The notes beneath the pieces are model-generated. The model did no database searches. It saw only the letters and a list, made by a program, of their open reading frames with translations, and was not told the DNA's origin. A program made the position numbers and the translations under genes. Positions 23,280-34,633 of a stretch of DNA of 64,000 nucleotides are shown here, one piece after another (positions within the stretch are counted from its first letter, which is position 1; each line of letters starts with the position of its first letter). This stretch comes from Aplectana chamaeleonis (taxonomy: Eukaryota; Nematoda; Chromadorea; Rhabditida; Cosmocercidae): positions 806,001 through 870,000 of the forward strand of contig JAPDOI010000193.1 of assembly GCA_029168955.1 (NCBI GenBank). Reading direction: 5' to 3'.

Positions 23280-23760
23280 GAAAACGCGAAGAAAAATAGC
23301 TAACAATTAACCCTACTAAGAATACTACTAGACTGCAAAGTAACGAAAATAATAGTGAAGGAGAAATATAGAGAAAAAAAGGAGGAAAGAAAGGATACTC
23401 GCGGAGGAGAAGTGACGCGGAAAGTTCGCGTGTAATTTTCTGTCCCGTGCAACTGCGCAACACACACCTCCTTTGGCGTCGGATTTGTGACTACCGCCGT
23501 CGCCTAAGCAAGGCCACGCCCACCGATTCGGGAAACCAGCGACCCTCCGACCCATCGTTGCACCAAATGCACCCAAACTTCTACGGGGTCGCAAATCACT
23601 TTTTGTCTGAGGCCGCGGCGGGGAATGGACGACGCCGACGCTTTAGTTTCCCACGGTATCACCCCTTTTGTGACCCCGCGGATCGCCAGCAGCCGATGGA
23701 TTTAAATCCTTTGAAGCTAGAATCGCAATTTCTTATTACACGATCAACCTGCGTGAAGAG
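23280..23760. other. GC-rich block with unassigned frames
   Basis: Overlapping open frames on both strands (120 codons plus, 88 codons minus) across a CpG-rich stretch. The minus frame ends in a hydrophobic run (ILSFLLFFSIFLL). Neither has a recognisable motif, so neither is called. Confidence 0.25.
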
Positions 23761-23848
23761 GCATTGTAAAAGATATATAGTCTACAGCAATGGAAGTAGG
23801 ACCTGGTGAGGTTGCGGACTCTTCCTAACATACTGTAGTCTAATTGTG

Positions 23849-24007
23849 TTATCACTCATTTCTTCGAAATAACTGAGATTGGCCGGTGAGTTTGTGATTC
23901 CATTCTCACATTTTCACCTGTTTTCATTGCTTCCACAGATGTGGTCATATCGGTGAAACACAAGCTCACCGATCTATCATAGCTGTTTCGGAAAAATGAG
24001 TGATACC
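23849..24007. repeat. Palindromic unit, GTTATCACTCATTT ends
   Basis: GTTATCACTCATTTCTTCG pairs with the AAAAATGAGTGATAC end, and GGCCGGTGAGTTTGTG pairs with CACAAGCTCACCG inside. About 160 bp, immediately left of the PIF-like element. Confidence 0.6.
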
Positions 24008-24019
24008 ACTAACAATTTA

Positions 24020-25384
24020 GGTGGCATCTAGAGTTCTGCGAGCTGCGAGTTGCGACACGTATAGCATATAGCTACGTGCTCGCATCGTCCTCGCATGCGA
24101 GCTGTCTTGCGACGAGATGGCAGGGGGGGTGGCTTTCATAGTTCTCGCCGCATTGCGAGGACGCAACTCGCAGTGCGAGCGCCCGACGACAAAATTCTCG
24201 CAGAGGGCTTTCATAGTCCTCTCGCACTGCGAAGACACTGCGACCACTTTCACGCACGCATTGCGAGCTGCGAGAAGAATACTCCTGACTATTTTTGTGG
24301 TAGCTCGCACTGCGAGTACTTCCTGAATCGTCATGAGTTTTGCCAACAAACATTCCGTGATGATTTTTCTTGGTCTTTACTCATGATTGTTTCCTCTTTG
24401 CTTTCCTGTGAAGGTTTTCCTTTAGTTTCTATTGGTGATTATTTCCAGTTTTGCTTTTCAATGATGGTGTTTTTGGAGTTTCAACACATAAAATTTGTGC
24501 AGAAAGTGATGCGTATCAAAGAAAGTAAAAGCATTGAAAGCTTTTTTTCTTTTGTCGTCAAAACAGCAGGGTCAAGCCTTTTTGTCCCGCCCATCTTTCT
24601 GGTGGTCAAAATTCTCAAGAAAGAATATGGAGAAAAATTTACGTCATATCCTGGGTGACCCTATTACGATAAGATGGAAGTTGAAATTTTCAGAGCATAA
24701 ATTTTCTTGTATTTTGTTGTAATTTTAAACGAAGCCCATTACTCAATAGGCTCGAAGACTTTCATTTTAACTTCTATGCATTGCTACTGAACGCAAATTT
24801 CCCAGATTTTTATTTCTCGCTCCAGTATCCTTTGGCCCCATCTCCATCCAAATTTCCCTCTGTTTGAATTTTTTTACGCTCACTTCATCGCCCAGCAGGA
24901 CAGCAACGGCTTGACCCTGCAAACGTTTCCAAACAAAAACACTGGAAACACAAGAATTTCCTCGTGGGCTACGATCATTCCTGCGAGAGTTTCCTGTCAG
25001 AATGTTGCCTATCCTTTTTTTTTTCGACATTGACTGGTATCGTGCACAACTACGCTTTTTAGTAACATTATTGACTAGACTACACATTTTTTGATTCAGA
25101 AAAGTATGCCGTAATGGATGATGAAGACTTGATTATTGAATTGCTGGAATGTTTGGTGGAAATGATCCCTGTGAACCAGCGCCCCTATGAATACAATACC
25201 GCGCTCCAATGCCACTCGTTTCCTGATTCAATATGACGCAATGACTCATGCGCAACCCTGATTCAGGTTCCCGCACTGCCCGCAACTCGCAGACTCTGAA
25301 AGCTACATGCGAGAGTTTCAGGGCCACGCCCCCAACCTCTCGCAATGCGAGCATCTCGCAGCTCGCAGAACTCTAGATGCCACC
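24020..25384. mobile_element. PIF/Harbinger-like non-autonomous element
   Basis: Terminal inverted repeats GGTGGCATCTAGAGTTCTGC, continuing with GAGCTGCGAG, are nearly perfect over about 30 nt. TTA lies on each side (24017-24019, 25385-25387). A 3-bp TWA duplication with GG-starting ends is characteristic of PIF/Harbinger. The interior holds a 187-codon plus frame (24095-24658) and a short minus-independent frame at 25115-25236 (DEDLIIELLECLVEM), neither recognisable as transposase; the latter faintly recalls a MADF-type helix but lacks its conserved residues. Confidence 0.75.
24567..24919. mobile_element. Possible hAT-type MITE, CAGGGTCAAGC ends
   Basis: CAGGGTCAAGCC at the left and GGCTTGACCCTG at the right are perfect inverted ends, the same family as the element at 57869-58235. 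The 8-bp flanks do not match here (CAAAACAG versus CAAACGTT), so the duplication has decayed or one end has moved. Confidence 0.5.
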
Positions 25385-25854
25385 TTACCGTGGGTTAAGA
25401 CGAGTCCGCAGCTTCACCAGGTCCTACTTCCATTGCTGTAGACTATAGATTCCATCAGAAAATTTTCGGATAAAATCGAAATAGCAATTTTTACTCACTT
25501 ATTTGGCTGATTTTAATCCTATAATTAACAACTAACGAGGATATTTTCTAATGCCTCAGAATAAAAACATCAGCAGATCCTGCGTCACAAATTTAACTGA
25601 AGCTTTGTCTGTGAGTAATTTTGAATAACAGCGCAAATTTAAATTTCGGACCGGACAATCGGATAAATTGACATCGCCGAGCACTGAACAGTGTTTTGGC
25701 AGCAAAATTTGTATGCTACGTATTGTGGTGCGCGCGAAGCGCGCATCAGATTTGGCTTTAACTCGCCCATGCGCAACTCTGCGATTCCGGAATCAGCGTT
25801 CAGAGTAACTGTGGAGATGCGGTTTTTTCTCCATTGGAAAGAGCGTAAAAAGTT

Positions 25855-26285
25855 GGTGTATGTGCCAAAAAATGGTTTGGAATGGTTTCTTGGCGCTCGA
25901 GAAAAATGGCGAAAGCCACGTGATTTTGGTCGAAAAACTGTTAATCTCCTTTTTTTTCAGACGGCGTTCACGATCTTGTTGCAGTACTTAAAATTGAGCT
26001 AAGAAGCTAATTTTTTGGCAGGAGGCTAGAAATGGATGCAGCTAGCTCCTATTCAATTTTGGAGTTGAAAACTCAATTTTAGCGGAACCTCAATATTGAG
26101 GGTCAAGACGGGTAAAAACATGTAAACATGTTATTGCAAACCATCCAACGTTCCCTGAACTTTGAAAATGAACTAGTGAAAATCAACACAGGTAGAGATA
26201 GGCTTCCGGCCAAGATTGTTCTTTCTTTGAGATGCTTGGTGTGAACAGGACTTGAGGAGTGCGCAGGGCGCCGCCGAAAGAGACG
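25855..26285. repeat. Direct duplicate of 26718-27008, with an orphan satellite unit
   Basis: Shares, in order, GGTTTCTTGGC, GATTTTGGTCGAAAAACTG, GAAATGGATGCAGCTAGCTC and GACGGGTAAAAACATGTAAA with 26718-27008. Beyond that, 26155-26285 matches the flank of the second satellite at 36285-36405 (CTTGGTGTGAACAGGA against GTTGGTGTGAATAAGA) and ends with one satellite-like unit, GGAGTGCGCAGGGCGCCGCC. Confidence 0.65.
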
Positions 26286-26717
26286 ATTATAATTTGCCAC
26301 CGGCACAGAATTCTCACTCAGGAATTATCCTGTTAAAGTTGGGCTCTGGCCTATTGAGGCAAGTTAAAACCTGTTTTACATGTACTATGTCAAGACGCGT
26401 ATGAACATAGACATGTTCAGAGAAAGGTATTAACAATGCTGCTGGTATGAAAGGCTCCTAATCTCCCCGTGTGCCTCAGTCGGCTCTTCGGAGCCGGACC
26501 TGGAAGGTGGCCTCAGTCACTTTCCAGAAGATCCACCGGATACCGGAGGATAATTTTTGTCGCCGAGGGGATATCACCACGGCTCGGGGGAGGGGGTGGG
26601 GGAGGTGGTACCCAAGCATGGGCCCATCTCCCCACGGTTTGCAGTGGGGTGGACCCCACTGCGAACAGTGGTAGTGGGGTCACCCCCACCTCCCGTTAGG
26701 ATCACAGCAGGGATGAT

Positions 26718-27080
26718 CCTTGTGGGATGGTTTCTTGGCACCCGAGAAAGTGGAGAAAACTAAGTGATTTTGGTCGAAAAACTGTTAATCTCCTTTTTTC
26801 CAGACTTTTTCTCTGTTGCAACACTTAAAATTTAGCTAGGAAGTAATTTTTTTGGCAGGAGACTGGAAATGGATGCAGCTAGCTCCTATTCAATGTTGGA
26901 GCTGAAAGCTCAATTTTAGCGGAGCCTAAAAATTGAGGGCCAAGACGGGTAAAAACATGTAAACGTGTTATTGTAAACCATCCGACGCTCACTGAACTTT
27001 GAAAATTGTGGTGAGCGCGAAGCGCTCACCAGGATTTGGCTTTGATCTCTTCCCGCGCGGATGCCCTGCAATGAGATCAC
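26718..27080. repeat. Second direct copy of the 25.9-kb repeat
   Basis: About 290 bp closely similar to 25855-26150. It continues into GTGGTGAGCGCGAAGCGCTC then GGATTTGGC. A matching hairpin module, GTGGTGCGCGCGAAGCGCGC then GATTTGGC, precedes the first copy at 25720. Confidence 0.65.
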
Positions 27081-27225
27081 CTATTCATACCGTCAACAGA
27101 GGTATGAGCTGTACACTATTCGACGCGCTGCAAGAAATTACATATGTGTGCAACTTTTCATCCCAATTGGTCCCCGCTTTCTGAAGTTATGACCTCTCAA
27201 AGTACGCAAAAACGTTCTCCACCAC

Positions 27226-27377
27226 CGCCTCCGCCTCCGCCTCCGCCTCCGCCTCCGCCTCCGCCTCCGCCTCCGCCTCCGCCTCCGCCTCCGCCTCCGC
27301 CTCCGCCTCCGCCTCCGCCTCCGCCTCCGCCTCCGCCTCCGCCTCCGCCTCCGCCACCGCCTCCGCCTCCACCTCCG
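27226..27377. repeat. CCGCCT hexamer microsatellite
   Basis: More than 20 near-perfect CCGCCT units with a few CCACCT interruptions at the ends. Frames through it give poly-Pro on the plus strand and poly-Arg or Glu-Ala runs on the minus strand; none is regarded as a gene. Confidence 0.95.
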
Positions 27378-27505
27378 TCCGTCGAAAACCATTTTTTTGG
27401 AAGGCGTGGACCAAATCGCTCGAAAATTTGTGACTAGATGTAATAGACCACGGGAATGACGAAAATAATTGTCAGAACACACCATAATGACTTCTGGGCC
27501 CCTAA

Positions 27506-28125
27506 GGCCCCGGTCATAGTTGGTGCTATTTGCATCTGCATCCCCCGCTCCCCCGCACCCCCCCGCACCCCCAACACCCCCGCACCCCGGTCGATACGTA
27601 TGTTTAAAATGATGGAGTGAGGTTGAAAATCACTCGATGCATCCAACTAGATATGACGATGATTACGTGGCCAACAGGATTGCACCTGTTCAGAGAAATA
27701 GTGAAGGAGAGTATGGTAAAGTAACGGAGGTAGCAGTAAGGTTAGCTTTCTAGTGATACACAATGTTTTATCTTCGACCCGCCCACCCGGTGATTTTCTC
27801 ATCCACGTATTGCATGGATATCGACCGCGTCGGATACATCGAGAGATTTTCACAACCTCACTCCATCATTTTAAACATACGTATCGACCGGGGTGCGGGG
27901 GTGTTGGGGGTGCGGGGGTGCGGGGGAGCGGGGGATACACCGAGTGATTTTCTCGCGCTTCACCTCACCATGTTGTTCATACGTATCGACCGGGGGTGCG
28001 GGGGGTGTTGGGTGTTCGGGGGTGCGGGGGGGATACACCGAGTGATTTTTGCATCCAATTTCCAATGCATTCTGTGTGTATCGACCGGGCTGGAGGCGTC
28101 GGCTCATCCAACTATGACCGGGGCC
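27506..28125. mobile_element. PIF/Harbinger-like MITE with G-rich internal repeats
   Basis: Ends GGCCCCGGTCATAGTTGG and CCAACTATGACCGGGGCC are perfect inverted repeats flanked by TAA at 27503-27505 and 28126-28128. The interior repeats a module of about 90 bp with GTATCGACCGGGG, a run of G blocks, and GATACACCGAGTGATTTT. The same module is inverted near the left end (27540-27630). Confidence 0.8.
27888..27940 (+). other. Potential G-quadruplex tract
   Basis: At least five G-runs of three to six bases separated by 1-3 nt (GGGGTGCGGGGGTGTTGGGG style). C-rich counterparts lie at 27540-27590 and a further G-rich block at 27990-28035. Confidence 0.6.
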
Positions 28126-28221
28126 TAACGGGCGGTTCAAACTCGGAAACCGGCCTCTCAAGATTAGTTTATAAAAATGACGGGTTTTTCGTTATCAGTC
28201 ATTGTTTTCTTAGAGACTCCA

Positions 28222-28229
28222 TATAAATA
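28222..28229 (+). promoter_or_regulatory. TATA-like box before the 21-bp array
   Basis: TATAAATA lies about 100 bp upstream of the first ATG of the array frame (28323). A related flank without the TATA word occurs at 35125-35170, so the surrounding sequence is itself repeated. Confidence 0.35.
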
Positions 28230-28322
28230 CCTTGCTCTCTAGGGTGGTGTACTCTAAACGTCCGGCTTGGAACAGGACGCTATGCGGAAGGGTTGTTTTT
28301 GAGCGTGGCGCGTGTTTGTACC

Positions 28323-31300
28323 ATGCGCACCAAAGATAAGAAGTCGTCGCAGGGTGTGCTGAAGTGTCGGTTGACTATGCGAGACCGCAGTAGGAGTATG
28401 CAGGACGTCGTGGAACTACAGCAACCCCTCAGTAGGGGTGTGCAGGACGCCGTAGAATGTGTGCAGGACCTCAGTAGGAGTGTGCAGGACCTTAGTAGGA
28501 GTGTGCAGGACATCATGGGACCTGTGCAGGACCCCAGTAGGGGTGTGCAGGACGTCGTAGAATGTGTGCAGGACCTCAGTAGGAGTGTGCAGGACCTTAG
28601 TAGGAGTGTGCAGGACATCATGGGACCTGTGCAGGACCCCAGTAGGGGTGTGCAGGACATTTTGGGACCTGTGCAGGACCCCAGTAAGGGTGTGCAGGAC
28701 GTCGTAGAATGTGTGCAGGACCTCAGTGGGAGTGTGCAGGACCTTAGTAGGAGTGTGCAAGACATCATGGGACCTGTGTGCAGGACCCCAGTAGGGGTGT
28801 GCAGGACCTCAGTAGGAGTGTGCATGACATTATGGGACCTGTACAGGACCTCAGTAGGAGTGCGCAGGATATCATGGAACGTGTGCAGGACCCCAGTAGG
28901 GGTGTGCAGGACGTCGTAGAATGTGTGCAGGACCTCAGTAGGAGTGTGCAGGACCTTAGTAGGAGTGTGCAGGACATCATGGGACCTGTGTGCAGGACCC
29001 CAGTAGGGGTGTGCAGGACCTCAGTAGGAGTGTGCATGACGTTATGGGACCTGTACAGGACCTCAGTAGGAGTGCGCAGGATATCATGGAACGTGTGCAG
29101 GACCCCAGTAGGGGTGTGCAGGACATCGTAGAATGTGTGCAGAACATCAGTAGGAGTGTGCAGGACATCATGGGACCTGTGCAGGACCCCAGTAGGGGTG
29201 TGCAGGACGTCGTAGAATGTGTGCAGGACCTTAGTAGGAGTGTGCAGGACATCATGAAACATGTGCAAGACCCCTGTAAGGATGAGCAGGACTTCATGGA
29301 ATGTGTGCAGGACATCAGTAGGAGTGTGCAGGACATCATGAAGCGTGTGCAGGACCCCAGTAGGGTTGAGCAGGACGTCATGGAATGTGTGTAGGACCTT
29401 AGTAAAATTACACAGGACATCATAGAACGTGTGCAGGACCCCAATAGGGGTGTGCAGGACATCATGGAATGTGTGCAGGACCTTAGTAGGAGTGTGCAGG
29501 ACATCATGAAACGTGTGCAAGACCCTGTAAGGATGATCAGAACTTCGTGGAATGTGTGCAGGACATCAGTAGGAGTGTGCAGGACATCATGAAGCGTGTG
29601 CAGGACCCCAATAGGGGTGTGCAGGACATCATGGAATGTGTGCAGGACCTTAGTAGGAGTGTGCAGGACATCATGAAACGTGTGCAAGACCCCTGTAAGG
29701 ATGATCAGAACTTCGTGGAATGTGTGCAGGACATCAGTAGGAGTGTGCAGGACATCATGAAACGTGTGCCAGACCCCTGTAAGGATGAGCAGGACTTCAT
29801 GGAATGTGTGCTGGATCTCAGTAGGGGTGTGCAGGACGCCGTAGAATGTGTGCAGGACCTCAGTAGGAGTGTGCAGGACCTTAGTAGGAGTGTGCAGGAC
29901 ATCATGGGACCTGTGCAGGACCCCAGTAGGGTGTGCAGGACGTCGTATAATGTGTGCAGGACCTCAGTAGGAGTGTGCAGGACCTTAGTAGGAGTGTGCA
30001 GGACATCATGGGACCTGTGCAGGACCCCAGTAGGGGTGTGCAGGACCTCAGTAGGAGTGTGCAGGACATTTTGGGACCTGTGCAGGACCCCAGTAAGGGT
30101 GTGCAGGACGTCGTAGAATGTGTGCAGGACCTCAGTGGGAGTGTGCAGGACCTTAGTAGGAGTGTGCAGGACATCATGGGACCTGCGCAGGACCCCAGTA
30201 GTGTGCAGGACCTCAGTAGGAGTGTGCATGGCATTATAGGACCTGTACAGGACCTCAGTAGGAGTGCGCAGGATATCATGGAACGTGTGCAGGACCCCAG
30301 TAGGGGTGTGCAGGACGTCGTAGAATGTGTGCAGGACCTCAGTAGGAGTGTGCAGGACCTTAGTAGGAGTGTGCAGGACATCATGGGACCTGTGCAGGAC
30401 CCCAGTAGGAGTGTGCAGGACATCATGGAACCTGTGTAGGACCCCAGTAGGGGTGTGCAGGACATCGTAGAATGTGTGCAGAACATCAGTAGGAGTGTGC
30501 AGGACATCATGGGACCTGTGCAGGACCCCAGTAGAGGTGTGCAGGACGTCGTAGAATGTGTGCAGGACCTTAGTAGGAGTGTGCAGGACGTCATGAAACA
30601 TGTGCAAGACCCCTGTAAGGATGAGCAGGACTTCATGGAATGTGTGCAGGACATCAGTAGGAGTGTGCAAGACATCATGAAGCGTGTGCAGGACCCCAGT
30701 AGGGTTGAGCAGGACGTCATGGAATGTGTGTAGGACCTTAGTAAAATTACACAGGACATCATGGAACGTGTGCAGGACCCCAATAGGGGTGTGCAGGACA
30801 TCATGGAATGTGTGCAGGACCTTAGTAGGAGTGTGCAGGACATCATGAAACGTGTGCAAGACCCTGAAAGGATGATCAGAACTTCGTGGAATGTGTGCAG
30901 GACATCAGTAGGAGTGTGCAGGACATCATGAAGCGTGTGCAGGACCCCAATAGGGTGTGCAGGACATCATGGAATGTGTGCAGGACCTTAGTAGGAGTGT
31001 GCAGGACATCATGAAACGTGTGCAAGACCCCTGTAAGGATGATCAGAACTTCGTGGAATGTGTGCAGGACATCAGTAGGAGTGTGCAGGACATCATGAAA
31101 CGTGTGCAAGACCCTGTAAGGATGAGCAGGACTTCATGGAATGTGTGCTGGATCTCAGTAGGGGTGTGCAGGACGCCGTAGAGATATGTGCAGGACCTCA
31201 GTAGGAGTGTGCAGGACCTTAGTAGGAGTGCGCAGGACATCATGGGACCTGTGCAGGACCCCAGTAGGGGTGTGCAGGACGTCGTAGAATGTGTGCAGGA

Positions 31301-34300
31301 CCTCAGTAGGAGTGTGCAGGACCTTAGTAGGAGTGTGCAGGACATCATGGGACCTGTGCAGGACCCCAGTAGGGTGTGCAGGACCTCAGTAGGAGTGTGC
31401 AGGACATTTTGGGACCTGTGCAGGACCCCAGTAAGGGTGTGCAGGACGTCGTAGAATGTGTGCAGGACCTCAGTGGGAGTGTGCAGGACCTTAGTAGGAG
31501 TGTGCAGGACATCATGGGACCTGTGCAGGACCCCAGTAGGGGTGTGCAGGACCTCAGTAGGAGTGTGCATGACATTATGGGACCTGTACAGGACCTCAGT
31601 AGGAGTGCGCAGGATATCATGGAACGTGTGCAGGACCCCAGTAGGGGTGTGCAGGACGTCGTAGAATGTGTGCAGGACCTCAGTAGGAGTGTGCAGGACC
31701 TTAGTAGGAGTGTGCAGGACATCATGGGACCTGTGCAGGACCCCAGTAGAAGTGTGCAGGACATCATGGAACCTGTGTAGGACCCCAGTAGGGGTGTGCA
31801 GGACATCGTAGAATGTGTGCAGAACATCAGTAGGAGTGTGCAGGACATCATGGGACCTGTGCAGGACCCCAGTAGGGGTGTGCAGGACCTCAGTAGGAGT
31901 GTGCAGGACATTTTGGGACCTGTGCAGGACCCCAGTAAGGGTGTGCAGGACGTCGTAGAATGTGTGCAGGACCTCAGTGGGAGTGTGCAGGACCTTAGTA
32001 GGAGTGTGCAGGACATCATGGGACCTGCGCAGGACCCCAGTAGGGGTGTGCAGGACCTCAGTAGGAGTGTGCATGGCATTATAGGACCTGTACAGGACCT
32101 CAGTAGGAGTGCGCAGGATATCATGGAACGTGTGCAGGACCCCAGTAGGGGTGTGCAGGACGTCGTAGAATGTGTGCAGGACCTCAGTAGGAGTGTGCAG
32201 GACCTTAGTAGGAGTGTGCAGGACATCATGGGACCTGTGCAGGACCCCAGTAGGAGTGTGCAGGACATCATGGAACCTGTGTAGGACCCCAGTAGGGGTG
32301 TGCAGGACATCGTAGAATGTGTGCAGAACATCAGTAGGAGTGTGCAGGACATCATGGGACCTGTGCAGGACCCCAGTAGAGGTGTGCAGGACGTCGTAGA
32401 ATGTGTGCAGGACCTTAGTAGGAGTGTGCAGGACGTCATGAAACATGTGCAAGACCCCTGTAAGGATGAGCAGGACTTCATGGAATGTGTGCAGGACATC
32501 AGTAGGAGTGTGCAAGACATCATGAAGCGTGTGCAGGACCCCAGTAGGGTTGAGCAGGACGTCATGGAATGTGTGTAGGACCTTAGTAAAATTACACAGG
32601 ACATCATGGAACGTGTGCAGGACCCCAATAGGGGTGTGCAGGACATCATGGAATGTGTGCAGGACCTTAGTAGGAGTGTGCAGGACATCATGAAACGTGT
32701 GCAAGACCCCTGAAAGGATGATCAGAACTTCGTGGAATGTGTGCAGGACATCAGTAGGAGTGTGCAGGACATCATGAAGCGTGTGCAGGACCCCAATAGG
32801 GGTGTGCAGGACATCATGGAATGTGTGCAGGACCTTAGTAGGAGTGTGCAGGACATCATGAAACGTGTGCAAGACCCTGTAAGGATGATCAGAACTTCGT
32901 GGAATGTGTGCAGGACATCAGTAGGAGTGTGCAGGACATCATGAAACGTGTGCAAGACCCCTGTAAGGATGAGCAGGACTTCATGGAATGTGTGCTGGAT
33001 CTCAGTAGGGTGTGCAGGACGCCGTAGAATGTGTGCAGGACCTCAGTAGGAGTGTGCAGGACCTTAGTAGGAGTGTGCAGGACATCATGGGACCTGTGCA
33101 GGACCCCAGTAGGGGTGTGCAGGACGTCGTAGAATGTGTGCAGGACCTCAGTAGGAGTGTGCAGGACCTTAGTAGGAGTGTGCAGGACATCATGGGACCT
33201 GTGCAGGACCCCAGTAGGGTGTGCAGGACCTCAGTAGGAATGTGCAGGACATTTTGGGACCTGTGCAGGACCCCAGTAAGGGTGTGCAGGACGTCGTAGA
33301 ATGTGTGCAGGACCTCAGTGGGAGTGTGCAGGACCTTAGTAGGAGTGTGCAGGGACATCATGGGACCTGTGCAGGACCCCAGTAGGGGTGTGCAGGACCT
33401 CAGTAGGAGTGTGCATGACATTATGGGACCTGTACAGGACCTCAGTAGGAGTGCGCAGGATATCATGGAACGTGTGCAGGACCCCAGTAGGGGTGTGCAG
33501 GACGTCGTAGAATGTGTGCAGGACCTCAGTAGGAGTGTGCAGGACCTTAGTAGGAGTGTGCAGGACATCATGGGACCTGTGCAGGACCCCAGTAGAAGTG
33601 TGCAGGACATCATGGAACCTGTGTAGGACCCCAGTGGGGGGTGCAGGACATCGTAGAATGTGTGCAGAACATCAGTAGGAGTGTGCAGGACATCATGGGA
33701 CCTGTGCAGGACCCCAGTAGGGGTGTGCAGGACGTCGTAGAATGTGTGCAGGACCTTAGTAGGAGTGTGCAGGACATCATGAAACATGTGCAAGACCCCT
33801 GTAAGGATGAGCAGGACTTCATGGAATGTGTGCAGGACATCAGTAGGAGTGTGCAGGACATCATGAAGCGTGTGCAGGACCCAGTAGGGTTGAGCAGGAC
33901 GTCATGGAATGTGTGTAGGGCCTTAGTAAAATTACACAGGACATCATGGAACGTGTGCAGGACCCCAATAGGGGTGTGCAGGACATCATGGAATGTGTGC
34001 AGGACCTTAGTAGGAGTGTGCAGGACATCATGAAACGTGTGCAAGACCCTGTAAGGATGATCAGAACTTCGTGGAATGTGTGCAGGACATCAGTAGGAGT
34101 GTGCAGGACATCATGAATCGTGTGCAGGACCCCAATAGGGGTGTGCAGGACATCATGGAATGTGTGCAGGACCTTAGTAGGGGTGTGCAGGACATCATGA
34201 AACGTGTGCAAGACCCTGTAAGGATGATCAGAACTTCGTGGAATGTGTGCAGGACATCAGTAGGAGTGTGCAGGACATCATGAAACGTGTGCAAGACCCC

Positions 34301-34633
34301 TGTAAGGATGAGCAGGACTTCATGGAATGTGTGCTGGATCTCAGTAGGGGTGTGCAGGACCTCAGTTCAATGTTCAGGACACCGTATGCAAGCCAGGCCT
34401 CCGAATCTACAAGAACGATAGTTAAGTCCGCCAGAACAGGGCTACCGTAATCTCACTCGAGTTGGCTCTAAAATTTTCTAAGTTCTGACTCCGATTTCGC
34501 TTCATCTTCCCTACAGGTGGTGATGTTTCCCTGCTTTTTAGTCCAGGCAGATCCTCAACTGCTGACCCCTAGAGAAGGACGGTGTGTGAATCAAGACACA
34601 CCGCTCTTCACTTCTTTTATACTTTATCATTGA
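28323..34633 (+). CDS. Hypothetical heptad-repeat gene model spanning the 21-bp array, frame broken
   Basis: The plus frame starts with non-repeat residues (MRTKDKKSSQGVLKC) and passes into seven-residue repeats such as VQDLSRS, VQDIMGP, VQDPSRG and VQDVVEC. Hydrophobic residues fall at positions 1 and 4, a coiled-coil-like pattern. After the array, a non-repeat tail runs to a GTTAAG donor (34421); CCCTACAG (34516) and a 38-codon last exon to TGA (34631-34633) follow, both in phase 0. Against a functional gene: CAG-to-TAG stops recur in homologous places (29392, 30731, 32576, also 30437, 31778, 32282, 33624), with many 1-nt indels. Two minus-strand frames are also long (609 and 448 codons). 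Confidence 0.25.
28385..34370. repeat. 6-kb array of 21-bp units with higher-order structure
   Basis: Basic unit GTGCAGGACCTCAGTAGGAG plus T. Variants end in ATCATGGGACCT, CCCAGTAGGGGT, GTCGTAGAATGT or TTCATGGAATGT and occur in fixed order. Rare markers show longer periods: AAAATTACACAGGACATC near 29404, 30740, 32589 and 33928 (spacing about 1.34, 1.85 and 1.34 kb), and AGGATGATCAGAACTTCG eight times. Frame breaks are mostly one-base changes in GGGG or CCCC runs, and several are shared between blocks, so they predate the block duplications. Confidence 0.95.

Larger units (their letters stand above)
23775..25448. mobile_element. Outer element of a three-layer nest
   Basis: TAGTCTACAGCAATGGAAG followed by TAGGACCTGGTGA at the left pairs with the reverse complement at 25412-25448. 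TA lies on both sides, as in mariner-like insertions. Two palindromic units (23849-24007 and 24020-25384) sit inside it. Confidence 0.65.

Noticed and set aside
24095..24658. 187-codon plus-strand frame as a transposase
   Set aside because: No DDE or zinc-binding residues; the first 80 codons overlie GCGAG-rich palindromic sequence.
27138..27485. Poly-Pro, poly-Arg and Glu-Ala proteins of 75-115 residues
   Set aside because: All come from the CCGCCT hexamer microsatellite read in different frames; there is no independent support.
31043..32872. 609-codon minus-strand protein of VLHTPTE-type repeats
   Set aside because: Several frames on both strands are equally open because the 21-bp unit lacks stops. 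Length alone is not evidence, and no minus-strand start or splice signals were found.
28385..34370. CRISPR array
   Set aside because: Repeats are contiguous without unique spacers and the genome is eukaryotic.
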